This document shows positions 24,922 to 31,731 of a stretch of DNA of 50,829 nucleotides, one piece after another. The DNA lies in the NCBI RefSeq assembly GCF_008691045.1, contig NZ_VMSO01000017.1, positions 1-50,829 of the forward strand. The letters are read 5' to 3'. The notes under the pieces were generated by a model, which did not search any database, was not told the origin of the DNA, and saw nothing but the letters and a program-made list of their open reading frames with translations. A program made the position numbers and the translations under genes. Numbering within the stretch: position 1 is the stretch's first letter; every line of letters starts with the position of its first letter. This DNA is from Mediterraneibacter catenae (lineage in GTDB: Bacteria > Bacillota > Clostridia > Lachnospirales > Lachnospiraceae).

Positions 24922-26210
24922 CTGAATAAGAAAATAAGTGCCAGTGCGCACACAATCGCTTCTGTTACTGGAACCGCCATCCAGATGCCTGTTAGTCCAA
25001 ACAGTACAGATAAGATCCAGGCAACCGGGATGATGAGTACAAATCCCCGAAGGATGGAAATGACAAAGGCCTGTTTCGGACGGTCCGCCGAACTTAAAAA
25101 TGCTGCAGCAACGATATTGATGCCTGAGAAGAACAGGCTGACAAAATAGATCCGCATTCCATTTGAAGCGATATCAGTGAGGATCGGATCATGCTTGCGG
25201 TTAAACAGATCTGCCAGCGGTACTGCGAAGACAGCAATCAGCAAATAAGACAGCAGCGCAAAGCTCAGGGAGGTTGCCAGTGCATACCGGCGCAGACTCC
25301 GGCGCTGTTCTTCTCCGTCTTTTCCTGCATACCGGCTTACGATGGGCTGTACGCCCTGGCCGATTCCGGTGTAGATAGATACGAGCACAAGAGCGATGTT
25401 TGCCAGAATGCCGTATGCCGCCACACCTGTATTTCCGTTTAATCCAAGGATCAGATAGTTAAATACGATGATCACGACACCCGACGATAGTTCCGTGACC
25501 AGAGAGGAGACTCCCAGTGTGCAGATGTCGCCCCAGCGGACAAGGGAAAGCCTTGTCCGGACTGGCCGGAAGTGATTTCTTTTCTTTATAAAGTGTACGG
25601 ACATGATCAGCATACTGACGACCGGGGCAGTTGCGGTCGCAAGAGCGGCTCCGGTCATACCCATTCCCAGAGGATAGATAAATACATAATCCAGAACGAT
25701 ATTTGTAAGGCTGCCGACGATCATTCCTGTCATGGAAAGACGCGGAGCACCATCGTTCCGCACAAAACTGAGCAGCAGATTGTTCCCAAGAAACAGAGGG
25801 GAAAATATCAGCAGGATGCGGATGTAGTCGGTTGCATATCCGATCGTATCAGCGTTGGCTCCGAGAACCGCGGCGATCCTGTCCGGAAGGAAGATTCCGG
25901 CCGAGGAGAAGATCACGGCAGCGAAGGCGGCGAGATACAAGGCCTGGGTAAAGATTGTGCGGTGCAGCGTCCCTTCCGGCTTTGTCGAGGAGATCGTATA
26001 TCTTGAGGCGGCTCCCATACCGATCATCAGCCCCGTCCCGTTCATCAGACTGTAGGCGGGAAGCACGAGATTCAGCGCCGCGAGGGCATCAGCTCCGATT
26101 CCCCTGGCGATGAAAAATGTGTCGGCAAGGATGTAGCAGGAATAGCCTATCATGCCAAGCACGTTTGCAGATACATATTTCAAAAAAAGATTGCCGATTC
26201 TTTCTTTCAT
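24900..26210 (-). CDS. MATE-family multidrug/cation efflux transporter
   Basis: A 436-residue membrane protein with about twelve hydrophobic helices in two similar halves. The N-terminal half opens with FLKYVSANVLGMIGYSCYIL and the DTFFIARGIGADALAALNLVLP stretch typical of MATE proteins; the second half has an equivalent GIGQGVQPIVSRYAG loop. It would export organic cations or toxic compounds using Na+ or H+; the substrate is not predictable. A possible promoter lies at 26276-26304. Monocistronic, convergent with pflA and divergent from the DUF4317 gene. Confidence 0.92.
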   Translation of the reverse strand: MKERIGNLFLKYVSANVLGMIGYSCYILADTFFIARGIGADALAALNLVLPAYSLMNGTGLMIGMGAASRYTISSTKPEGTLHRTIFTQALYLAAFAAVIFSSAGIFLPDRIAAVLGANADTIGYATDYIRILLIFSPLFLGNNLLLSFVRNDGAPRLSMTGMIVGSLTNIVLDYVFIYPLGMGMTGAALATATAPVVSMLIMSVHFIKKRNHFRPVRTRLSLVRWGDICTLGVSSLVTELSSGVVIIVFNYLILGLNGNTGVAAYGILANIALVLVSIYTGIGQGVQPIVSRYAGKDGEEQRRSLRRYALATSLSFALLSYLLIAVFAVPLADLFNRKHDPILTDIASNGMRIYFVSLFFSGINIVAAAFLSSADRPKQAFVISILRGFVLIIPVAWILSVLFGLTGIWMAVPVTEAIVCALALIFLFRKDGALS

Positions 26211-26275
26211 GACATTTACTCCGTGAGATAATAAATTTTTACCTGTCTCTGCTCAGGATCATATGATGCGTGGCT

Positions 26276-26304
26276 ATGTTACCACAAAATGGCGGGATAA
26301 TCAA
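26276..26304 (-). promoter_or_regulatory. Possible promoter of the MATE gene
   Basis: On the minus strand TTGATT (26299-26304) and TAACAT (26276-26281) have a 17-bp spacer. The -10 is a weak match. It lies back to back with the DUF4317 promoter. Confidence 0.45.
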
Positions 26305-26323
26305 TTGCTTCTATTTTCTCTTT

Positions 26324-26352
26324 TTGACTTAATCTGTGTTCTGCGGTATGAT
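26324..26352 (+). promoter_or_regulatory. Sigma-A promoter of the DUF4317 gene
   Basis: TTGACT at 26324-26329 and TATGAT at 26347-26352 have a 17-bp spacer. The foldback element begins at the last base of the -10, so the transcript should start inside its left arm. Confidence 0.7.
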
Positions 26353-26516
26353 AGCGTCAGTGTATAAGGGGACAATACGGTCGCTGAAGGGCTGATTTGG
26401 GCTCCTTCCGCGTTACTTTCCCTCCGCGTACGTCTCTGTACGCCGATTGAGGATAACAAAGAAAATCGCCGAAATTATGCGGTTTGGAGCGTATTGCCCC
26501 TTGTACACTGACGCTA
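26352..26516. repeat. 165-bp foldback forming the start of the DUF4317 leader
   Basis: The left end (26352-26379, starting TAGCGTCAGTGTA) and the right end (26490-26516) are reverse complements over about 27 bp with only two differences. The centre holds another inverted repeat, GCGTAC/GTACGC around 26427-26444. The ends begin and finish with TA, as expected if the element uses a TA target site. It has no coding capacity and occupies most of the 243 bp between promoter and start codon. Confidence 0.85.
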
Positions 26517-26594
26517 AGTAAGATTTTAGTAACAGTTCAGCTTTGCGAATGGCGCGGGTTGAGCTATTACAGATTTCAAGAGAGGAGTATAGCC

Positions 26595-27770
26595 ATGAAC
26601 AAGAAAGAAATACTTGAGATCCGTAAGCAATTTACGCCCGCAAACTGTGCGATCACGAGGATCTGCGGGTGCTATGTGGATCATGAAAAGAATAAAAAAC
26701 TGGAGTCGAAGGATGCCTTTCTCTCGCTCCCCGAAGAGGAAGCCTTCAAATATTTCGATATCTTTAAAAAGACACTTTCGGGGACCGTCGGAAAGAATAT
26801 GCTCAATATGGAGTTCCCGATTGACGCGGAGATGCCGGGCGGGACGCAGGAGTTCCTTTTAAAGCTGCGCAACAGTAAACTGGAAGACGATATGCTTCTG
26901 GAGGAGTTTTATGATAAAGTGATCGCTACATATGAGTATGCAGAGAATTATTATATCATTCTGATTCATGCGATGTATGATATCCCGGGAAAGGGTTCGG
27001 ATGATCTGGAAATGTTTGATGCTTCGGATGAAGTGTACGAGTATCTTCTTATGAGTATCTGTCCTGTTTCGCTGTCCAAAGCAGGACTTTGCTATAACGC
27101 GGAGGATAACCGGATCGAGGATCGGATCAGGGACTGGATCGTAGACATGCCGGATAAAGGATTTCTCTTCCCGGCGTTTAATGACAGAGGAACAGATCTT
27201 CACAGTGTGCTTTACTATACGAAGAAGTCGTCAGAACTTCAGCCGGAGATGATCGATCAGCTTCTCGGCGCCAAGATGCCGATGTCGGCCGACGATCAGA
27301 AAGAGACATTCCAGATGATCATAGAAGACACGCTCGGCGAAGACGGGGATTATGAGACTGTCCGCAATATCCATGAGACGCTCAACGATCTGATAGAGGA
27401 ACATAAAGAAGAGCCGGAACCGCTCGCCCTCGATAAGATCGAGATGAGAAAAGTCTTTGAACAGAGCGGTGTGGATACAGAGAAGATGGAGAACTTCGAC
27501 CGCAATTTCGAGGAGAATGCAGGGGAGAAAGCAACACTTCTGGCCTCGAATATCGCGGAGACGAAGAAGTTTAATATTGAGACGCCGGATGTAGTCATTA
27601 AAGTTAATCCCGACCGGGCGGATCTGATCGAGACGAGGATCATTGATGGACGCCAGTGCCTTGTGATTCCGGTTGATGACCATATTGAAGTGAACGGGAT
27701 CAATGTAAGGACGATGAAACGGCAGGATAATTCAGACAGGGAAGAGATGTCTGAACTGCCAGAAGAGTAG
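26595..27770 (+). CDS. DUF4317 family protein
   Basis: A 391-residue acidic cytoplasmic protein of the DUF4317 family, known mainly from Lachnospiraceae and relatives, with no established function. It begins MNKKEILEIRKQFTPANCAI with a conserved RICGCYVD segment; the middle (about 115-245) contains an ICPVSLSKAGLCYN stretch; the C-terminal third is rich in Glu and Lys with probable coiled coil. No signal peptide, membrane segment or catalytic motif can be seen. The ATG at 26595 follows AGAGGAG; the upstream frame from 26484 overlaps the foldback and is rejected. A convergent hairpin at 27811-27860 follows. Confidence 0.85.
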   Translation: MNKKEILEIRKQFTPANCAITRICGCYVDHEKNKKLESKDAFLSLPEEEAFKYFDIFKKTLSGTVGKNMLNMEFPIDAEMPGGTQEFLLKLRNSKLEDDMLLEEFYDKVIATYEYAENYYIILIHAMYDIPGKGSDDLEMFDASDEVYEYLLMSICPVSLSKAGLCYNAEDNRIEDRIRDWIVDMPDKGFLFPAFNDRGTDLHSVLYYTKKSSELQPEMIDQLLGAKMPMSADDQKETFQMIIEDTLGEDGDYETVRNIHETLNDLIEEHKEEPEPLALDKIEMRKVFEQSGVDTEKMENFDRNFEENAGEKATLLASNIAETKKFNIETPDVVIKVNPDRADLIETRIIDGRQCLVIPVDDHIEVNGINVRTMKRQDNSDREEMSELPEE

Positions 27771-27810
27771 AAAACTGCCAGAAGATAAATTTGTATTGAA
27801 TAAGAATACC

Positions 27811-27860
27811 GGAGAAAGTGATCCGGCACATTAAACAACAGTGCCGTTTCCTTTCTCCGC
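27811..27860. terminator. Bidirectional hairpin between DUF4317 and GNAT genes
   Basis: CGGAGAAAG (27811-27819) pairs with CTTTCTCCG (27852-27860), and inside GGCAC pairs with GTGCC. A short T-rich stretch follows on the plus strand. It lies between convergent genes. Confidence 0.7.
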
Positions 27861-27887
27861 TATTTTATATAGATATCCTGCAGGCAT

Positions 27888-28397
27888 TTATTTTTCCGGA
27901 GCTGCAGCTGATGTGTCGTCCGCAGCATCCAGTATCACTTCCATCCCCACTTTCTGTGGCTTCAGCCCACAGCTCTCATAGAACTTCATCGCACTCTCAT
28001 TGCAGCTCCATACGTTCAGAGTCACGTTGTAGCATCCCTGCTTCCGTGCAAAATCAAGCACTGCTTCATAGAGTGTCTTTCCGATATGCATTCCCCGCTT
28101 TGTCTCATCCACGCAGAGATCATCGATATACAATGTCTTGATATCTGTCAGTATATTGTCATCTAAATGCTGTTGGAAAATACAGAATGCATATCCCACC
28201 AGACAGTCATTCTCATCTACAGCGGCAAAGATGGGACGCTTTTTGTCATGAAGGATTTCCATCAGCTGCTCATCGGTATACTTTCTCTGTCCGTATTTAA
28301 ACAGGTCGGGACGTCCTTTGTGATGCACAAGTGCAACCTGCGAGAGCAGATCGTGGATCCTCGGGATGTCTCTTTCTTCAGCCATACGTACGTTCAT
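27888..28397 (-). CDS. GNAT-family N-acetyltransferase
   Basis: A 169-residue GNAT enzyme. It shows RMAEERDIPRIHDLL at the N terminus, the DLCVDETKRGMHIGKTLYEA motif A, where RGMHIG binds the acetyl-CoA pyrophosphate, and LNVWSCNESAMKFYESCGL followed by the final strand. The last motif is typical of the RimI-like/PanZ-like branch, but the substrate is open. The start at 28397 (MNVRM) follows AAAGGAGAG; the longer frame to 28424 begins within that ribosome site region and is less likely. Convergent with the DUF4317 gene. Confidence 0.9.
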   Translation of the reverse strand: MNVRMAEERDIPRIHDLLSQVALVHHKGRPDLFKYGQRKYTDEQLMEILHDKKRPIFAAVDENDCLVGYAFCIFQQHLDDNILTDIKTLYIDDLCVDETKRGMHIGKTLYEAVLDFARKQGCYNVTLNVWSCNESAMKFYESCGLKPQKVGMEVILDAADDTSAAAPEK

Positions 28398-28463
28398 CTG
28401 TAAATCTCTCCTTTCCCAATTCATTTTACTATTATACCGCCAGGGGAGTAATATGTAAAATAT

Positions 28464-28527
28464 AACAGTTCAGCCATCTGATGCCAGGAGACGAATTTAT
28501 GCCTGCATAAGAATCCGGCGACCGGCA
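28464..28527. repeat. Dispersed palindromic repeat, copy 2
   Basis: This segment aligns gap-free with the reverse complement of 14022-14085 (55 of 64 positions, hand count). It also forms an imperfect hairpin (CATCTG near 28475 with CAGATG near 28530, and ATTTATGC with GCATAA at the tip). It lies between the GNAT and the MerR promoter. Confidence 0.85.
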
Positions 28528-28548
28528 GACAGATGTGCTGATAAACTC

Positions 28549-28579
28549 TTGACCTTATACTATGTATAACCTTTATAAT
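28549..28579 (+). promoter_or_regulatory. MerR-type promoter with 19-bp spacer and internal palindrome
   Basis: TTGACC at 28549-28554 and TATAAT at 28574-28579 are separated by 19 bp, the long spacing that MerR-family activators correct by twisting DNA. The spacer contains TTATAC-TAT-GTATAA, a palindrome placed where MerR proteins bind. The gene it drives encodes a MerR-family protein, so autoregulation is likely. Confidence 0.75.
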
Positions 28580-28608
28580 TAGGGGGAACATGAAAGGAGC
28601 GGTGGCAT

Positions 28609-29457
28609 ATGGGAATCAGGGAAGCGGAAGAAGCAACCGGCATCAGCCGTCAGAACATTCGGTTTTATGAGAAGCAGGGGCTTCTGCATCCTGCAAGAAA
28701 TAAACGGAACTCTTACAGGGAATATTCGGATGAGGATATCCTGCGGCTCAAGCAGATCAGACTGTTTCGCAAACTGGGGATGCCGCTAGATGAAATACGG
28801 CGTCTGCTGGAGGGAGATGTGGATCTTATGCAGGCTCTGGAGGAACAGGAGCGCCGTCTGGCAGTGGAAGCTGAACATCTGAAAGCATCCAGACAATTTA
28901 TAAAGAAGATACATGACACAAGTCTCGAGGAGATGGATGTGGACCGCTGTCTTCAATCGATGGAAGAGGAAGAGAAGAGGGGCGCAGTCTTCGGGAAATT
29001 CGCAGAGGATTATAAAAAGACAGCTTTGGCGGAAACGAAACGGTCTTTTGGATTCCATCCTGACACGATGTGCGGGAAGCCGGAGGAGTTTACGCTGGAA
29101 CTGTGTAAATACGCCAATGAAAATGATCTGAATCTCGTGATCACGAAAGAGGGCATGAATCCGGAATTTACGATAGACGGGATCGAGTACACGGCATACC
29201 GGTTTTCCGGAAGATATGGAATTACTATCGGGTGTGAGATGAAACATCCGGAGGATTATATTCCGGCAGATATGTCCGAGGACAGATACAATCGTGTCCG
29301 CAGGATTTATCGCATAGTCAATGTGTGTTTCTTTCTGCTGATCATTGTGGGAGGCGTGTATTCTTGGAAAGGAAATGCAGGAGCACTTATCATTCCACTT
29401 CTGGCATTTGCTGTTTATATCGGAATACTGATCCGATGGCATCAGAAGAATAGATGA
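28609..29457 (+). CDS. MerR-family regulator with C-terminal membrane hairpin
   Basis: A 282-residue protein. Residues 1-70 are a MerR-type winged helix (GIREAEEATGISRQNIRFYEKQ, then YSDEDILRLKQIRLFRKLGMPLDEI), followed by a dimerising coiled coil (about 72-108). The middle (about 110-225) is an unrecognised domain. Two hydrophobic helices close the protein (about 233-251 and 255-273), so the regulator is probably tethered to the inner face of the membrane. No Cys-rich metal site is seen. It is driven by a 19-bp-spacer promoter and followed 40 bp later by a small protein of unknown function, probably co-transcribed. Confidence 0.88.
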   Translation: MGIREAEEATGISRQNIRFYEKQGLLHPARNKRNSYREYSDEDILRLKQIRLFRKLGMPLDEIRRLLEGDVDLMQALEEQERRLAVEAEHLKASRQFIKKIHDTSLEEMDVDRCLQSMEEEEKRGAVFGKFAEDYKKTALAETKRSFGFHPDTMCGKPEEFTLELCKYANENDLNLVITKEGMNPEFTIDGIEYTAYRFSGRYGITIGCEMKHPEDYIPADMSEDRYNRVRRIYRIVNVCFFLLIIVGGVYSWKGNAGALIIPLLAFAVYIGILIRWHQKNR

Positions 29458-29497
29458 TATCTGCCATATAATATAAATGAAACAGGTGAATGAAAGA

Positions 29498-30097
29498 ATG
29501 AAGAAAATTTTAAACTATTTTTCAGTAGACGGGGCAGTCGGAGGCAATCAGGAATGGTTCAAAAATGTAGTTATGTACATCGGCGGCTGTGCGGCGGCGA
29601 CAGCCTGTGACTGCTGTATCTATCTGGCTCTGCGCCGGGGCATGGAACATTTGTATCCGTACGACGTCCATGCGCTGACGAAGCAGGACTATATCGACTT
29701 TTCCATGAAGATGAAGCCGTATCTGAGGCCAAGAGTGAACGGGGTCAATAAGCTCTGGATGTTCACGGAGGGCTTTGAAAATTATCTGAAAGATGTCGGA
29801 GAGACCGGCATAGAGATGGAAGAGTTGCCGGGAACAGAGGATATCCGGACGGCAGAACTCTTTATCAGACAGCAGGTCGACAGCGGATATCCCGTGCCTT
29901 ATCTCATGCTGAGACACAGGAAAGCATACTACAAAGACTTTGTCTGGCACTGGTTTTTGTGTTATGGATATGAGGAGCGGGAAGACGGCTTGTGGATTAC
30001 GGTCGCGACATATGGGGAGATGTATACTTTCTTGCTCAGAGATCTGTGGGACACAGGGTATGAGGAAAAAGGCGGACTGATCGGACTGAAATGTTGA
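29498..30097 (+). CDS. Unknown protein, possible C39/papain-like cysteine protease fold
   Basis: A 199-residue protein that I do not recognise as a named family. The pattern is suggestive: an N-terminal GGCAAATACDCCIYLALRRG has a Cys before a helix, and a later VWHWFLCYGYEE followed by WITVATYGEMY recalls the His and Asn/Asp strands of papain-like (C39, BtrH-like) proteins. No signal peptide or membrane helix is seen. The start at 29498 follows AGGTGAATGAAAG; an earlier ATG at 29477 has no ribosome site. It lies just downstream of the membrane-anchored MerR gene, so it may be part of the same response. The function remains open. Confidence 0.6.
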   Translation: MKKILNYFSVDGAVGGNQEWFKNVVMYIGGCAAATACDCCIYLALRRGMEHLYPYDVHALTKQDYIDFSMKMKPYLRPRVNGVNKLWMFTEGFENYLKDVGETGIEMEELPGTEDIRTAELFIRQQVDSGYPVPYLMLRHRKAYYKDFVWHWFLCYGYEEREDGLWITVATYGEMYTFLLRDLWDTGYEEKGGLIGLKC

Positions 30098-30103
30098 TTA
30101 AAA

Positions 30104-30148
30104 GTTGTTGTAAAAACAACATAAATATAGTTCTTCTCGTGTTATACT
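30104..30148 (+). promoter_or_regulatory. Candidate activator site and -10 element of the ferredoxin-like gene
   Basis: GTTGTT (30104-30109) and AACAAC (30115-30120) form an inverted repeat with a 5-bp spacer. A TATACT -10 (30143-30148) lies downstream without a clear -35. The repeat is centred about 43 bp before the likely start, a position typical of class II activation by CRP/FNR-family proteins. Which regulator binds is not known. Confidence 0.45.
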
Positions 30149-30179
30149 TCAGCCATAAACGTCAGAGAGGAGAATCAAC

Positions 30180-30908
30180 ATGATACGCAAGATCATACAG
30201 ATTGATGAGGAAAAATGCAACGGATGCGGAGCCTGCGCTGCTGCCTGCCACGAGGGCGCGATCGGCATGGTGAACGGAAATGCGAAACTTTTAAGAGATG
30301 ATTACTGTGACGGATTAGGGGACTGCCTTCCGGCCTGCCCGACAGATGCGATTCATTTTGTGGAGCGTGAGGCGGCAGCTTATGATCATGAGGCTGTAAT
30401 GAAGAATAAAGAGGAAAAGATGAAGGCGGAGCGAGAGACGCTTTCCGGCGGCTGTCCCGGTTCCCGTGCCCGGACGATCGAACACTCTGAGGAACGTGTA
30501 AATACCGCCGTAGCCGGCAGCGGAGCCGCAGAGCCGGTGAGCCGTCTTACACAGTGGCCGGTTCAGATCAAACTTGCTCCTGTGAAGGCCCCCTATTTTG
30601 ACGGTGCGAAGCTGCTCATTGCCGCTGACTGTACTGCGTACGCATATGCCGGATTCCATGAGCGGTTTATCAAGGATCACATTACTCTCGTGGGTTGTCC
30701 GAAACTGGATGCTGTGGACTACGCGGAGAAGCTGACGGAGATTATCAGGGAGAACGAGATCAGCAGCGTGACGGTCGTGCGCATGGAAGTGCCGTGCTGC
30801 GGCGGCCTGGAACACGCGGTAAAGACCGCTCTTAAAGACAGCGGGAAGCTGATTCCGTGGTCGGTCGCGGTGATCTCCACGGACGGGAAAGTGATCAGCG
30901 AACTTTAA
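30180..30908 (+). CDS. 4Fe-4S ferredoxin-type protein
   Basis: A 242-residue cytoplasmic iron-sulfur protein. The first cluster site is complete: C13, C16, C19 and C23 in CNGCGACAAAC. The second site has C43, C49 and C53 (CDGLGDCLPAC) with Leu at the position of the second Cys, a variant seen across this family. The C-terminal part (about 120-242) has additional conserved cysteines (AADC, VGCPKLD, VPCCGGL) that may complete a cluster. The product probably passes electrons in an anaerobic redox or stress pathway; homologs are often linked with hybrid-cluster proteins, none of which is in the window. AGAGAGGAG precedes the ATG. Confidence 0.85.
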   Translation: MIRKIIQIDEEKCNGCGACAAACHEGAIGMVNGNAKLLRDDYCDGLGDCLPACPTDAIHFVEREAAAYDHEAVMKNKEEKMKAERETLSGGCPGSRARTIEHSEERVNTAVAGSGAAEPVSRLTQWPVQIKLAPVKAPYFDGAKLLIAADCTAYAYAGFHERFIKDHITLVGCPKLDAVDYAEKLTEIIRENEISSVTVVRMEVPCCGGLEHAVKTALKDSGKLIPWSVAVISTDGKVISEL

Positions 30909-30965
30909 AGTTGAACTGACAGAAAGTAAAAATATAGTTCAGACTGGAAAAGGTACTCCAACGCT

Positions 30966-31061
30966 ATGGAAGAAACGTATAATATGGGGAGAAGTGAAGC
31001 AGAAAAGGGACTGGAAGGATTTCTTGAAAAATTAAGAGCCGCAGGTGTGCTGCAAGAATAG
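30966..31061 (+). CDS. Possible 31-residue small protein
   Basis: A short frame starting MEETYNMGRSEAEKGLEGF and ending GVLQE lies 57 bp after the ferredoxin-like gene and 15 bp before a terminator. It is amphipathic and helical in character. Its ribosome site is poor (a GGAAAAGG about 12 nt upstream), and it could also be the remnant of a longer gene. Reported with low confidence because it sits alone inside the transcript end. Confidence 0.3.
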   Translation: MEETYNMGRSEAEKGLEGFLEKLRAAGVLQE

Positions 31062-31075
31062 TTATTCTGAAATAG

Positions 31076-31123
31076 AGACTGTCGCATCAATGATCAGAAA
31101 ATCATAGATACGGCAGTCTTTTT
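31076..31123 (+). terminator. Intrinsic terminator after the ferredoxin-like gene
   Basis: AGACTGTCG (31076-31084) pairs with CGGCAGTCT (31111-31119) with one G-U pair; a small inner stem (TGAT/ATCA) closes the loop, and a T-run follows. The remaining sequence up to 31212 is AT-rich and shows nothing else. Confidence 0.85.
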
Positions 31124-31211
31124 CTGCGTTAAAAGATATTCGCATTAATAATTTAATCGCACATATTTGTGAATAAAGTATAAAATAACTGTGAAATTAT
31201 ACAAAAATTAC

Positions 31212-31257
31212 TTGACTCAATTGTATAATAGTACTAATATACTGTTTAGTTAACTAA
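31212..31257 (+). promoter_or_regulatory. Promoter and MarR operator of the ABC exporter operon
   Basis: TTGACT (31212-31217) and TAATAT (31235-31240) have a 17-bp spacer. TTAGTTAACTAA (31246-31257) is a perfect 12-bp palindrome at the expected transcription start, where a bound repressor would block initiation. The first gene is a MarR-family regulator, so autorepression is likely. Confidence 0.75.
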
Positions 31258-31284
31258 CTAATTTGACATGGAAAGGAGTAGAAT

Positions 31285-31731
31285 ATGCAGTGTGATGTAA
31301 ATGAGATGCCGGTATTTGGAGTTATGGGGCTCGTAATGCACAAGATGATGAACCGTGCAAAAGAAATGTATCAGGAATTTGACCTGAATAAAAGTCAGGC
31401 AGGAATATTGTTTGCTCTTCACCGCAACGCTTCTATGTCCCAGAAAGAGCTGGCTGCCCGTCTGAATGTGACGCCGCCGTCCATTACATCTTCCATCCAG
31501 AAAATGGAGAGGGACGGCTATCTGACAAGACATACGGATCAGGATGACCAGCGGGTAATGCGTCTGACGCTGACCGAAAAAGGCGAATCCTGTATCCAAG
31601 GAGTCTATACAGTGGCTGAGCAGATGGAACAGCTTATGTTCCGGGGCATGAGCAGGGAAGAAATCCTGCTTTTAAAGCGATTGCTTCTTCAAATCAAAGA
31701 CAATCTTAGTGAAAGGAAAGACATACAATGA
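31285..31731 (+). CDS. MarR-family transcriptional regulator
   Basis: A 148-residue winged-helix protein. The DNA-binding region is clear: SQKELAARLNVTPPSITSSIQKMERDG, followed by the wing with DQRVMRLTLTEKG. N- and C-terminal helices form the dimer interface. It overlaps the first exporter gene by 4 bp (ATGA), so it probably represses this operon and responds to a compound exported by the pump. AAAGGAG precedes the ATG; a perfect palindrome lies in the promoter region. Confidence 0.93.
   Translation: MQCDVNEMPVFGVMGLVMHKMMNRAKEMYQEFDLNKSQAGILFALHRNASMSQKELAARLNVTPPSITSSIQKMERDGYLTRHTDQDDQRVMRLTLTEKGESCIQGVYTVAEQMEQLMFRGMSREEILLLKRLLLQIKDNLSERKDIQ

Noticed and set aside
26484..26594. N-terminal extension of the DUF4317 protein
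   Set aside because: It would start within the foldback arm without a ribosome site, whereas 26595 has AGAGGAG in place.
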